From Streptomyces triticagri (GTDB lineage: Bacteria > Actinomycetota > Actinomycetes > Streptomycetales > Streptomycetaceae), in NCBI RefSeq assembly GCF_003429565.1, contig NZ_QUAK01000237.1:1-64000 (forward strand): 64,000 nucleotides of DNA, written 5' to 3'. The notes beneath the pieces are model-generated. The model saw only the letters and a list, made by a program, of their open reading frames with translations, did not search any database and had not been told where the DNA came from. The first letter of the stretch is position 1. Every line of letters starts with the position of its first letter. A program made the translations under genes and the position numbers. This document shows, piece after piece, positions 24,296-32,571 of the stretch.

Positions 24296-25771
24296 CTAAC
24301 GGCCGCCGTGCGAGCGTGCCTTGAAGGCCGCCTTGCGGGCCTCCTTGGCGACCTTCTTGTCCGGATGCAGCCGCCCCATGGCCTCGAGCACATCGGCGGT
24401 CGCGGGGTGGTCGACCCGCCAGGCGATGTCGAAGAAGCCGCTGTGCTGCTCGGCGAGGCCCTCGACCAGGCCCTGCAGCTCCTCGGAGTTGCCCTCGGCC
24501 TGCAGCTGGGCCGCGATGGTGTCGACGGTCAGCCAGTACACCATCGCCTCCGGCGGCGGCGGGACGTCGGCCGCACCGTGCTCCGCGAGCCAGACCCGGG
24601 CGAGCCCGCCGAGCCGGCTGTCGTCCAGCACCTCGCGCAGCGCCGGCTCGGCCTCGCGGCCGGTCAGGGAGAGGGCCTGCTGGCAGCGGAGCCTGCGCAG
24701 CGGCGCGGACTCGTCGTCGCCGCGGGCCGCGGCAAGCAGCTCCCGGGCGGCGGCGAGCGGTTCGCGGCCGTCGAGCCAGAGTTCGGTCTCGGCGCGGGCC
24801 GCTTCCTGCGGGAACTCGGCGGTGGCGGCGAGCAGGGTGTCCGCGCCCTTGTCGGCGAGGTCGCCGACGGCCGGGGCGTCCACGCCGGCCTCCAGCATCC
24901 GGGCCCGTACGCCGTAGAGACCGAGCGCGGTGAGCCGGACCATGCCGTATCGGGAGATGTCCTCGTCGTCCTCGACCGGCGCCGGGTCGTCGCCGGCCTC
25001 GGCCATCAACTCCTCGTCCACCGGCCGGAATTCGACGAGTCCGGTGGGCTCGAGCATCCGGAACTGGTCGTCGAGGCGCATCATCGCGTCGGACACCTGC
25101 TCCAGGACGTCGTCCGTGGGCTCGCCCATGTCCTCCGGCACGATCATCGAGGCGGCGAGCGCGGGCAGCGGGACCGCCTCGGCCGCGGAGTCGCCGGTGC
25201 CGCCCTCGCCGACGGTGAGCAGGTAGAGATTGCCGAGGATGCCGTCCAGGAAGTCGGCCTCGGCCTGCGGGTCCCAGTCGAGCTGTCCGAGGTCGATGTC
25301 GCCGCCGTCCTCGATCGCCCCGAGGATGTCCTCCAGGTCGGGTGCGGTGGCGTCGGCGAGCACGGTGTCGAGGGCGCCGAGCCAGAGGCCGAGCACATCG
25401 CCGGGGCTGCCCGAGGTGACCAGGGCGAGATCCTCGCCCGCGGTGACGGTGCCGTCGGTGTCCCCGCCGTCCTCGCCCGCGCCCTCCTCGCCGTCGGTGA
25501 CCTCCAGGAGGCCGATGTCGACGGCCACCCGCCAGGCCTCGCTCGCATGCGCAGGGCCGTCCTCGTCGTCCTCGGCGAAGCCCAGGTGTGCGGCGGCGGC
25601 CGGGAGCTGCTCGTCGATCAGTTCGCCGCCCGCACCGACGCGGGTCTCGGGGCCGGCCCAGCGGGCGATGCGTACGGCCCTGGCGAGGAGAGGGGCGGCA
25701 AGGGCGTCGCGGGCCAGCTGCGCCTCGGGGTGCAGCCGCACCGGCGGCAGGGGCGCTGGTTCTGCGGACAT
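24296..25771 (-). CDS. Large acidic protein of unknown function
   Basis: 491 residues, strongly acidic: clusters EDDEDGP (about 67-73), DGEEGAGEDGG and EDDEDIS. It ends in a basic tail, KKVAKEARKAAFKARSHGGR. No signal peptide or membrane segment. Helical, HEAT-like sequence near the C-terminus (LRRLRCQQALSLTGREAEPA, LADKGADTLLAA) suggests an all-alpha repeat scaffold. I do not recognise a family; similar-looking proteins occur as hypotheticals in Streptomyces. GGAG ten bases before the ATG. Stands alone between two terminator/promoter regions. Confidence 0.75.
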   Translation of the reverse strand: MSAEPAPLPPVRLHPEAQLARDALAAPLLARAVRIARWAGPETRVGAGGELIDEQLPAAAAHLGFAEDDEDGPAHASEAWRVAVDIGLLEVTDGEEGAGEDGGDTDGTVTAGEDLALVTSGSPGDVLGLWLGALDTVLADATAPDLEDILGAIEDGGDIDLGQLDWDPQAEADFLDGILGNLYLLTVGEGGTGDSAAEAVPLPALAASMIVPEDMGEPTDDVLEQVSDAMMRLDDQFRMLEPTGLVEFRPVDEELMAEAGDDPAPVEDDEDISRYGMVRLTALGLYGVRARMLEAGVDAPAVGDLADKGADTLLAATAEFPQEAARAETELWLDGREPLAAARELLAAARGDDESAPLRRLRCQQALSLTGREAEPALREVLDDSRLGGLARVWLAEHGAADVPPPPEAMVYWLTVDTIAAQLQAEGNSEELQGLVEGLAEQHSGFFDIAWRVDHPATADVLEAMGRLHPDKKVAKEARKAAFKARSHGGR

Positions 25772-25929
25772 CGGCGGGGTCTCCTTGCGCGTACGGGGTC
25801 GGGCGGGCCCCAGCGTAGACGGATTTCACCCCAAACGGCCCACTGGTCCGGCGGATCCCTCTTCCGGGAACGGCCGGCCGGGCGAGCGCCGTCGTCATGT
25901 TCCCGGGCGGGACCGGCGCCGCCGATGAC

Positions 25930-25962
25930 GTTCATGTTCCGGTCGGGGTGCGTACACCGCGC
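25930..25962 (+). promoter_or_regulatory. Possible PHO-box-like triplet upstream of the secreted nuclease
   Basis: Three consecutive 11-base units, GTTCATGTTCC, GGTCGGGGTGC and GTACACCGCGC, loosely follow PHO-box spacing. A TTGACA lies at 25968-25973. Only the first unit is a good match, so this is tentative. Confidence 0.3.
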
Positions 25963-26047
25963 GTCCCTTGACAACTCCCTTGGCCACACAAGAGATTGAC
26001 GCGCGTAGAACTCCCCCGGTCCCCCTCACCCCTCACGGAGTCCCCCG

Positions 26048-27937
26048 ATGCCACGCCGTACTCTCACCGCGAATCGCACCGCGACCCGCACCGCGCCAGC
26101 GGCCTCGGGCGGCCGTTCCGCGGCCGTCGCCGCCGTCGTCAGCACCGCTCTCGCGGCCGGGCTGCTCACCGCGGCGGGCGCCGGTTCCGCCGCTGCGGCC
26201 GGCCCCGCGATCCACGACATCCAGGGCAGCACCCGGCTCAGCCCGTACGACGGTGAGCAGGTCGCCGAGGTGGCCGGGATCGTGACCGGGGTGCGGGACC
26301 ACGGTTCGCGAGGGTTCTGGATCCAGTCGGCCGAGGGGGACCAGGACGACGATCCGGCGACCAGCGAGGGCCTGTTCGTGTACACGGGCGACGCGTCGCC
26401 GACCGTCACCGCCGGGGATGCGGTGCTGGTCTCGGGCACGGTGACCGAGTACGTGCCGGGCGGCGCGGAATCCGGCAACCAGTCGCTCACCCAGATAACC
26501 AAGCCCGCGGTCACCGTGGTCTCCTCCGGCAACGAGCTGCCGCCGGCCACCGTCATCGACGCCCGCTCGGTGCCGGACGCCTACGCCCCCGAGGGTGACG
26601 CGGCCGACGACGGGAGCATCAACTCACTTCCGCTGCAACCGCGTTCGTACGCCCTGGACTTCTACGAGTCCCTGGAAGGCATGAACGTGAGGGTCGGCCC
26701 CTCCCGTGTCACGGGTGCCACCGACCCGTACGACGAGCTGTGGGTGACGGTGAAGCCGGGCGAGAACCGCAACCGGCGCGGCGGCACGGTCTACGGCGAC
26801 TACTCGGCGCAGAACTCGGGCCGGCTGCAGATCCAGTCGCTGACGCCGGTCGCCGAGCAGCCGTTCCCGAAGGCCGACGTCGGTGACCGTCTGGCGGGCC
26901 GCACCGAAGGGCCCCTGGACTTCAACCAGTTCGGCGGCTACACACTGACCGCCCGCACCCCGGTCACCGTCGAGCGCAAGGGCCTCGAGCGTGAGCACGC
27001 CCGACCGCAGCGCAAGGGCGAACTGGCCGTCGCCACCTACAACGTGGAGAACCTGGACGCGGGCGATCCGCAGGAGAAGTTCGACGCGCTCGCCGACGCG
27101 GTGGTCCGCAATCTGGCGAGCCCGGACATCGTCGCGCTGGAGGAGATCCAGGACGACAACGGCGCCACCGACGACGGCACGGTGAGCGCAGAGGCGACCC
27201 TGGAGAAGTTCACCGCGGCCATCGAGGCGGCGGGCGGGCCCGCGTACGAGTGGCGCGGCATCGACCCCGAGGACAAGAAGGACGGCGGTGAGCCGGGCGG
27301 CAACATCCGGCAGGTCTTCCTCTTCAACCCCGAGCGGGTGTCGTTCACCGACCGGCCGGGCGGCGACGCGACGACCGCCACGGACGTGGTGCGCTCGCAC
27401 GGGCGCGCGGCGCTCACCCACTCCCCCGGCCGGATCGACCCGGCGGACGATGCCTGGCTGGACAGCCGCAAGCCGCTCGCGGGCGAGTTCACCTTCCGCG
27501 GCCGCAGCGTGTTCGTGATCGCGAACCACTTCGGTTCGAAGGGCGGCGACGAGTCCCTGACCTCGCACCACCAGCCGCCGAACCGCTCCTCCGAGGCCCA
27601 GCGCCTGCAGCAGGCCAAGACGGTGAACGCCTTCACCAAGAAGCTTCTGAAGGCCGACCGGAAGGCCGATGTCCTGGTCCTCGGCGACATCAACGACTTC
27701 GAGTTCTCGGCCACCACGAAGGCCCTCACCGACGGCGGAGCGCTGCGTGCGGCGGTCACCTCGCTGCCGAGGTCCGAGCGGTACTCGTACGTCTACCAGG
27801 GCAACAGCCAGGTCCTGGACCAGATCCTGACCAGCCCGTCGATCCGCCGCTTCTCCTACGACAGCGTGCACATCAACGCCGAGTTCGCGGAGCAGAACAG
27901 CGACCACGATCCGCAGGTGCTGCGCTTCGAGCCGTGA
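26048..27937 (+). CDS. Secreted endonuclease/exonuclease/phosphatase-family nuclease (ExeM/NucH-like)
   Basis: 629 residues. A long Sec signal peptide ends near residue 51 (AGSAAAAG). Residues 55-165 look like an OB-fold (DIQGSTRLSPYDGEQVAEVAG, ITKPAVTVVSSG), a linker follows, and residues 325-629 are an EEP catalytic domain: ATYNVENLDAGD, the metal glutamate in ALEEIQDDNG, NHFGSKGGD, VLVLGDINDFE and the final histidine in NSDHDPQVL. This is the arrangement of extracellular bacterial DNases. It could release phosphate or nucleosides from external DNA, in line with the nearby PhoX-like gene. GGAG seven bases before the ATG. Confidence 0.92.
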   Translation: MPRRTLTANRTATRTAPAASGGRSAAVAAVVSTALAAGLLTAAGAGSAAAAGPAIHDIQGSTRLSPYDGEQVAEVAGIVTGVRDHGSRGFWIQSAEGDQDDDPATSEGLFVYTGDASPTVTAGDAVLVSGTVTEYVPGGAESGNQSLTQITKPAVTVVSSGNELPPATVIDARSVPDAYAPEGDAADDGSINSLPLQPRSYALDFYESLEGMNVRVGPSRVTGATDPYDELWVTVKPGENRNRRGGTVYGDYSAQNSGRLQIQSLTPVAEQPFPKADVGDRLAGRTEGPLDFNQFGGYTLTARTPVTVERKGLEREHARPQRKGELAVATYNVENLDAGDPQEKFDALADAVVRNLASPDIVALEEIQDDNGATDDGTVSAEATLEKFTAAIEAAGGPAYEWRGIDPEDKKDGGEPGGNIRQVFLFNPERVSFTDRPGGDATTATDVVRSHGRAALTHSPGRIDPADDAWLDSRKPLAGEFTFRGRSVFVIANHFGSKGGDESLTSHHQPPNRSSEAQRLQQAKTVNAFTKKLLKADRKADVLVLGDINDFEFSATTKALTDGGALRAAVTSLPRSERYSYVYQGNSQVLDQILTSPSIRRFSYDSVHINAEFAEQNSDHDPQVLRFEP

Positions 27938-27944
27938 CGCTCGA

Positions 27945-27970
27945 GGGGGCGGGATCGCCGGCCCGCCCCC
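27945..27970. terminator. Bidirectional terminator hairpin
   Basis: GGGGGCGGG (27945-27953) pairs with CCCGCCCCC (27962-27970). It separates the nuclease gene from the convergent monooxygenase-domain gene. Confidence 0.75.
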
Positions 27971-27977
27971 TTGCGCT

Positions 27978-28676
27978 TCACCGCGGGCTGAGGCTGATGG
28001 CCGGTACGTAGCGCGTGACCGTGCTGCGGACCAGGCCCGGGAAGTGCTGGACGCGGTGCCAGGCCTCGGTCGCCGAGCCGACGCCGTCGCCGGGGGCGGC
28101 GAGTGCATCGACATGGGCCTGCTCGCTCTCCCACTCGGCGTAGTTGAGCACCCTGGTGCCGTCGGTGCTGGTGTGGAAGTGCGCCCCCATCCCGCCGGGG
28201 TGCGGCTCGTCGGACGCCAGCGCCTCGAAGACCGTGTCGATCCATGCGCGCTGGCGCCGCGGGTCGGGTCCGTCGAACTCCACTTCCACGGCGACGATGC
28301 AGCCCGGCTGCCGGGACGAGTCGCCCGAGTGGCCGCTGCGGTAGAGCTCGTACTTGTGCAGGGCCACCCGCTCGATGCCGGGGACGGCGGCGTCGATGTC
28401 CGCGTTCCGGTCGGAGCGTTCGGTGCGGACGAAGTCCTCGTAGGCGTCATGGTTCCGCCACTGCGAATAGTGCATCAGGGTGTCCCCGTCGGTCCCGATG
28501 TAGACGCTGTACGAGAGCAGGCCCGTATGCGGCCAGGGCCGGCTCTGCCACGCGCGGGCGATGGCGTCGACGGCGGCGCGCTGTCGCTCCGGGGTGCCCA
28601 CGCGCCAGGTGCTGCTGAAGGCGAGCCCTTCGCCGGGCTTGCCGATACGGGGCAGGAGGCCGGTGTGCACGGACAT
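27978..28676 (-). CDS. Protein with two antibiotic-biosynthesis-monooxygenase (ABM) domains
   Basis: 232 residues forming two ferredoxin-like ABM repeats (about 15-110 and 120-220). Paired signatures are LMHYSQWRNHDAYEDFVR and VLNYAEWESEQAHVDAL. ABM folds are cofactor-free quinol or polyketide monooxygenases or heme-degrading enzymes; the substrate is unknown. GAGGAG six bases before the ATG at 28676 sets the start. The 5' leader holds a 19-bp perfect palindrome (28701-28719). The promoter further upstream has a 19-bp spacer with a dyad, typical of MerR-type control. Divergent from a VOC-family gene. Confidence 0.82.
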   Translation of the reverse strand: MSVHTGLLPRIGKPGEGLAFSSTWRVGTPERQRAAVDAIARAWQSRPWPHTGLLSYSVYIGTDGDTLMHYSQWRNHDAYEDFVRTERSDRNADIDAAVPGIERVALHKYELYRSGHSGDSSRQPGCIVAVEVEFDGPDPRRQRAWIDTVFEALASDEPHPGGMGAHFHTSTDGTRVLNYAEWESEQAHVDALAAPGDGVGSATEAWHRVQHFPGLVRSTVTRYVPAISLSPR

Positions 28677-28729
28677 GGTCAACTCCTCGACGGTGCAGGG
28701 GGACGGCGGTCCGCCGTCCGGTGATCACC

Positions 28730-28760
28730 ATCCTGAAACTTGAAGCAAGGTTGAAGTCAA
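28730..28760 (-). promoter_or_regulatory. MerR-type promoter with 19-bp spacer for the ABM gene
   Basis: On the minus strand: -35 TTGACT (28760-28755), exactly 19 bp, -10 CAGGAT (28735-28730). The spacer region contains the dyad ACTTGAAGCAAGGTTGAAGT (28738-28757). Overlong 19-bp spacers with a dyad are the hallmark of MerR-family activated promoters. No merR gene lies next to it in the window. Confidence 0.55.
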
Positions 28761-28778
28761 CCCTCCGCCGTCAAGAGC

Positions 28779-28798
28779 AAGTAAGGGTAGCCTTACTT
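28779..28798 (+). promoter_or_regulatory. Probable iron box (DmdR/IdeR operator)
   Basis: AAGTAAGGGTAGCCTTACTT is an almost perfect 20-bp dyad of the DtxR/DmdR iron-box type (compare TTAGGTTAGGCTAACCTAA). It ends one base before the ATG of the VOC gene, so the repressor would cover the start region of a short or absent leader. Confidence 0.65.
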
Positions 28799-28799
28799 C

Positions 28800-29528
28800 A
28801 TGACGACTTTCGCCGAACTCCCTTCCTTCGACCACCTGTTGCACTACGTACCCGACGTGCCCGAGGCCGTCGCCGACTACCGGGCGGCCGGGCTCCCCGC
28901 GCACACCAACGACGCCGTCAGCGGCTTCCAGAACGGCGGCTGGCGCCTCGACACCCGCTATGTGGAGATCCTGACGGTCACCGACCCGCAGGAGGTGCGC
29001 TCCTCGCTCTTCGCGCGAGGCGTGGAACTGCTGCGCCCCGCGATCGAGGCACTGCCGGGGCCGGCGGGCGCGCTCACCTTCGCAGTGCACGTCGCGGATG
29101 CCCGCGCCACGGCCGGCCGGCTGCGCGCGGCGGGGCACCAGGTCGAGGAGATCGAGATCCGCATGGCCGAGCACGGCGTCTCGTTCGTCGAGGTGTTCGT
29201 GCGGGGCGGGCCGTCCTGGCATCCCTTCTTCATCACCTACGACCCACCGCGCGAGGAGCTGCTCGCCGGCGTCGACCCGGACGCGTACGAGCGCGGCCCG
29301 CACGACCTCAGCGGCCTCGTCGTGACCGCACCCGACCCGCAGGCGGCGGCCCACGGCCTGGGCGAGCTGGTCGGCATCGATGCGGTCGGCGCCTGCGTAC
29401 CGCTGCCGGGCGCGACCGTACTCTTCGAGAAGGGCGACGAGGAGCGCCTGGTGGCCGTGACGGTCACCGGCGACGGACCCGCGCCGGCCCTGAAATTGCC
29501 GGGTCTCGAGGTCCGCTTCGGCCACTGA
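28800..29528 (+). CDS. VOC-superfamily (glyoxalase-like) protein, probably iron-regulated
   Basis: 242 residues with a glyoxalase-like N-terminal module (FDHLLHYVPDVPEAVADYRAA; first metal-ligand position His12) and a C-terminal half with HDLSGLVVTAPDPQAAAHGL and VLFEKGDEERL. This fits the PF13468-type glyoxalase-like fold. Members are metal-dependent isomerases, lyases or dioxygenases, or binding proteins; no substrate is evident. The ATG is one base downstream of a probable iron box and has no ribosome site, so the transcript may be leaderless and repressed when iron is plentiful. Divergent from the ABM-domain gene. Confidence 0.8.
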   Translation: MTTFAELPSFDHLLHYVPDVPEAVADYRAAGLPAHTNDAVSGFQNGGWRLDTRYVEILTVTDPQEVRSSLFARGVELLRPAIEALPGPAGALTFAVHVADARATAGRLRAAGHQVEEIEIRMAEHGVSFVEVFVRGGPSWHPFFITYDPPREELLAGVDPDAYERGPHDLSGLVVTAPDPQAAAHGLGELVGIDAVGACVPLPGATVLFEKGDEERLVAVTVTGDGPAPALKLPGLEVRFGH

Positions 29529-29583
29529 CCGCCGCCGGGGCGACCCCGTAGCATTCCTACCCGTCACCCTGAAGAATTTTTAA

Positions 29584-30504
29584 GTGGATGTGAACAACCC
29601 GAGCGCCGACACTACGGACATGAACGCACCCTTCGGCCGCGCCCTCTGCGCGATGATCACGCCCTTCACCGACGCGGGCGCCCTGGACCCGGACGGAGCG
29701 CAGCAACTCGCCTCCCGGCTCGTCGAGCAGGGCTGCGAGGGCCTGGTGCTCTCCGGCACCACCGGGGAGTCCGCCACCCTGAGCGACACGGAGAAGTCCC
29801 TGCTCTTCCGTGCGGTGTCCGAGGCCGTGGGCGACCGGGCCTCGGTGGTCGCCGGCATCGGCAGCGCGGACACGGCGCACACCGCCGAGCAGGCACGGGC
29901 GGCCGAGCGGGCGGGCGCCGACGGACTGCTCGTGGTCACCCCGTACTACACCCGCCCGCCGCAGGACGCGGTGGCCGCGCACTTCACGGACGTCGCGGAC
30001 GCGACCGGCCTCCCGGTGCTCCTGTACGACATCCCCGGCCGCACCGGCACCCGCATCGAACCGGACACCCTGCTGCGGCTCGCCGAGCACCCGCGCATCG
30101 TCGGCGTGAAGGACTGCGCGTACGACCTGCTCGGCACCCAGCGGGTGATGGCCGGCAGCGATCTCGCGTACTACCCGGGCTGCGAGGAGTACATCCTGCC
30201 GCTGTACGCACTCGGCGGCACCGGCTTCGTCAGCACCGTCGCGAACGCCGCCCCGGGCCCGCTGCGCGCGATCCTGGACGCCTTCGACGCCGGCGACACG
30301 GCCCGCGCCGCCGATCTGCAGCTGCGGGCGCTGCCACTGACGCAGTCGATGATGTGCGCGGGCCTGCCCGGCACGGTCACGGCCAAGGCCCTGCTCGGCG
30401 CCCTCGGCCTCCCGGCGGGCCCGGTCCGCCCACCCCTGCGCCCCGCGCCACCCGACCGCACCCGCGAACTCCTCGACACCCACGCCCGGTTGACGACCAC
30501 CTGA
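29584..30504 (+). CDS. dapA: Dihydrodipicolinate synthase-family aldolase (DapA-type)
   Basis: 306 residues. The DapA signature LVLSGTTGESATLSDTEK, the active-site tyrosine region VVTPYYTRPPQDAV, YDIPGRTGTRI and the Schiff-base Lys176 (RIVGVKDCAYDL) indicate 4-hydroxy-tetrahydrodipicolinate synthase (aspartate semialdehyde plus pyruvate, lysine/DAP pathway). It could be a paralogue of the housekeeping enzyme, since Streptomyces often carry several. dapD of the same pathway is convergent. The start is uncertain: GTG at 29584 or ATG at 29620, neither with a strong ribosome site. AT-rich AAGAATTTTTAAG lies just upstream. Confidence 0.85.
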   Translation: MDVNNPSADTTDMNAPFGRALCAMITPFTDAGALDPDGAQQLASRLVEQGCEGLVLSGTTGESATLSDTEKSLLFRAVSEAVGDRASVVAGIGSADTAHTAEQARAAERAGADGLLVVTPYYTRPPQDAVAAHFTDVADATGLPVLLYDIPGRTGTRIEPDTLLRLAEHPRIVGVKDCAYDLLGTQRVMAGSDLAYYPGCEEYILPLYALGGTGFVSTVANAAPGPLRAILDAFDAGDTARAADLQLRALPLTQSMMCAGLPGTVTAKALLGALGLPAGPVRPPLRPAPPDRTRELLDTHARLTTT

Positions 30505-30587
30505 CCCCACCCCACAAACGAACGGCGGGCGGCGCACCCCTCACGAGGACACACCACCCGCCACCGCACGACCGCCGGTGGGGACGG

Positions 30588-31577
30588 TCAGTTGTTGCTG
30601 TGCAGGACGTCGTTGAGGCCGTCCCAGACTGCGTTGTTCGGGCGGGCCTCGACGGCGCCGGTGACCGAATTGCGGCGGAAGAGGATGTTGCTCGCGCCGG
30701 AGAGTTCGCGGGCCTTGACGATCTGGCCGTCGGGCATCGTGATCCGGGTGCCGGCCGTGACGTAGAGGCCGGCCTCGACGACGCACTCGTCGCCGAGCGC
30801 GATGCCGATGCCCGCCTCTGCGCCGATCAGGCAGCGCTCGCCGATCACGATGCGCTCCTTGCCGCCGCCGGAGAGGGTGCCCATGGTGGAGGCGCCGCCG
30901 CCGATGTCGGAGCCGTCGCCGATGACGACGCCCGCGGAGATCCGGCCCTCGACCATGGAGGTGCCGAGCGTGCCCGCGTTGAAGTTGACGAAGCCCTCGT
31001 GCATGACGGTGGTGCCCTCGGCGAGGTGCGCACCGAGCCGGACGCGGTCGGCGTCGGCGATCCGGACGCCCCTCGGCGCCACGTAGTCCGTCATCCGCGG
31101 GAACTTGTCGACGCTGGTGACCGAGAGGTGCAGGCCGGCCGCGCGGGCGTTCAGACGGACCGTCTCGAGCTGGTCGACGGCGACGGGGCCGAGCGAGGTC
31201 CAGGCCACGTTGGGCAGGAAGGCGAACTGGCCGTCCAGGTTCACCCCGTGCGGCTTGACCAGGCGGTGCGAGAGCAGGTGCAGACGCAGATAGACGTCGT
31301 GCGCGTCGAGCGGCTTGTCGTCGAGGGAGCCGATGACCGTGCGGACCGCGACGATACGGACGCCGCGCAACGCGTCCTCGCGCAGCGCCTCGGCGGCGCC
31401 CGCGCCGAGCAGTTCGACCGCACGCTCGGCGGTCAGCTGCTCCGTGCCGGCCGGGCCGGGGGCGTCGGAGAGCTCGGGGGCGGGGAACCAGGTGTCGAGG
31501 ACGGTGCCGTCGGCGGTGACGGTGGCGAGGCCGGCGGCGACGGCGCCGGTGGTGCGAGTAGCAGTCGTGTCGGTCAT
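30588..31577 (-). CDS. dapD: Tetrahydrodipicolinate N-succinyltransferase
   Basis: A 329-residue left-handed beta-helix acyltransferase. It succinylates tetrahydrodipicolinate in diaminopimelate/lysine synthesis. Hexapeptide repeats are visible from about residue 200 (AHLAEGTTVMHEGFVNFNAG, ISAGVVIGDGSDIGGGAS, CLIGAEAGIGIALGDECVV). Length and N-terminal domain (DKPLDAHDVYLRLHLLSHRL) match the actinobacterial DapD form. A longer frame exists, but the ATG at 31577 (MTDTTATRTTG) begins the conserved region. Convergent with the dapA-type gene. Confidence 0.93.
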   Translation of the reverse strand: MTDTTATRTTGAVAAGLATVTADGTVLDTWFPAPELSDAPGPAGTEQLTAERAVELLGAGAAEALREDALRGVRIVAVRTVIGSLDDKPLDAHDVYLRLHLLSHRLVKPHGVNLDGQFAFLPNVAWTSLGPVAVDQLETVRLNARAAGLHLSVTSVDKFPRMTDYVAPRGVRIADADRVRLGAHLAEGTTVMHEGFVNFNAGTLGTSMVEGRISAGVVIGDGSDIGGGASTMGTLSGGGKERIVIGERCLIGAEAGIGIALGDECVVEAGLYVTAGTRITMPDGQIVKARELSGASNILFRRNSVTGAVEARPNNAVWDGLNDVLHSNN

Positions 31578-31654
31578 GAACGCCAACCTAACCGGCCCGC
31601 CCCGACCGAGGCGAACCGGTCTCACCGTCCGGGCGCCCGCCCCACAGCCGCTCG

Positions 31655-32194
31655 TCAGCCCCGCAGCACCCGCCCGAACATCTCGCGGGCGTACGCCTCG
31701 TCGTAGTCGCTGCCGGTGAGGAGGACCTGCAGACAGATGCCGTCGACGAGGGCCACCAGGGCGCAGGCCGTTGTGGGGTCGGTCCGCCGGGCCAGCAGGT
31801 CGGAGAGCTCCGTGCACCACTCGGCGGCCACGGGGCGCAGGGCGGGGCGGCGCAGGGCGGCCAGATAGAGCTCGTACTCCAGCTCGGTGCTCGCGCGCTC
31901 GCCGCCGAGCCAGGCGCCGGTCACCAGGGCCAGTTCCTCGGCGAGGTCGCGGCGGGGATCCTCGAAGGCGCCCTGGCTCCTGACCGCCTTGGCGAAGCCT
32001 TCGTTGGTCTGGCGCAGTGCGGCGACCATCAGATCGTCGAGGTTCTTGAAGTGGTACGTCGTGGAGCCGAGCGGCACATCGGCCTCGGCGGCCACCGAGC
32101 GGTGGCTGAGGCCCGCGATGCCGGCGCGGCCGACCACCCGGATCGCCGCGTCGATGATGCGCTGCCGGCGCTCGGGATCGTAGCGCCTGGCCAT
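31655..32194 (-). CDS. TetR-family regulator
   Basis: 179 residues: N-terminal TetR helix-turn-helix (RRQRIIDAAIRVVGRAG, LSHRSVAAEADVPLGSTTYH) and a C-terminal all-helical ligand domain with cysteine-containing ALVDGICLQVL. Its ATG overlaps the stop of the upstream SMR transporter gene by one base (TGATG), so it is co-expressed with it and most likely represses it in response to a toxic cation or drug. A palindrome at the 5' end of the SMR gene is the probable operator. Confidence 0.9.
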   Translation of the reverse strand: MARRYDPERRQRIIDAAIRVVGRAGIAGLSHRSVAAEADVPLGSTTYHFKNLDDLMVAALRQTNEGFAKAVRSQGAFEDPRRDLAEELALVTGAWLGGERASTELEYELYLAALRRPALRPVAAEWCTELSDLLARRTDPTTACALVALVDGICLQVLLTGSDYDEAYAREMFGRVLRG

Positions 32195-32514
32195 CAGTGC
32201 GCACCGCCCAGATTCAGCAGCACGACGCCGCCGATCACCAGGGCGATCCCGGCGAGCTTGGCCGCGCTCGCGCTCTCGCCGAGGAAGACGATGCCGATCG
32301 CGGCGACCGCCGCGGTGCCGACTCCGGCCCAGATCGCATAGGCGGTGCCGACCTGCATGGACTTCAGGGCCTGGGCGAGCATCGTGAACGCGAGGAGGTA
32401 TCCCGCGAGCGTGCCGAGCGAGGGCCACAGCTTCGTGAAGCCCTCGCTGTACTTCATCGCCGTGGTCCCGGCGACCTCCGCGGCGATGGCCGCGGCCAGC
32501 AGTCCGTATGGCAT
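32194..32514 (-). CDS. Small multidrug resistance (SMR) efflux protein
   Basis: 106 residues, four membrane helices. The conserved membrane-embedded glutamate is Glu13 in LLAAAIAAEVAGTTAMKYSE; YAIWAGVGTA and the LGESASAAKLAG loop are typical of QacE/EmrE-type proton antiporters for quaternary cations. An ATG at 32532 is in frame, but the ATG at 32514 gives the standard SMR N-terminus and leaves a 16-bp palindrome (32515-32530) immediately upstream. First gene of a two-gene operon with the TetR regulator. Confidence 0.9.
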   Translation of the reverse strand: MPYGLLAAAIAAEVAGTTAMKYSEGFTKLWPSLGTLAGYLLAFTMLAQALKSMQVGTAYAIWAGVGTAAVAAIGIVFLGESASAAKLAGIALVIGGVVLLNLGGAH

Positions 32515-32530
32515 GTGTACGAGGGTACAC
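32515..32530. promoter_or_regulatory. Palindromic operator GTGTAC-N4-GTACAC
   Basis: A perfect 6-bp dyad adjacent to the SMR start, with further GTAC-containing half-sites at 32538-32552 (GCGTACGCCTGTACAC). Likely site for the TetR protein of the same operon. Confidence 0.6.
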
Positions 32531-32571
32531 ATCGTTGCGTACGCCTGTACACAGCGCGGCGTCCGGTGGCC

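Noticed and set aside
23340..25898. Possible giant 1339-residue protein reading through from the PhoX-like gene
   Set aside because: The part above 23339 is Arg/Gly-rich shadow of the genes on either strand; the Tat signal and ribosome site mark the true start.
30588..32204. 538-codon frame joining the dapD gene to sequence upstream
   Set aside because: Everything above 31577 is antisense or out of frame to the TetR gene; dapD has its own ATG.
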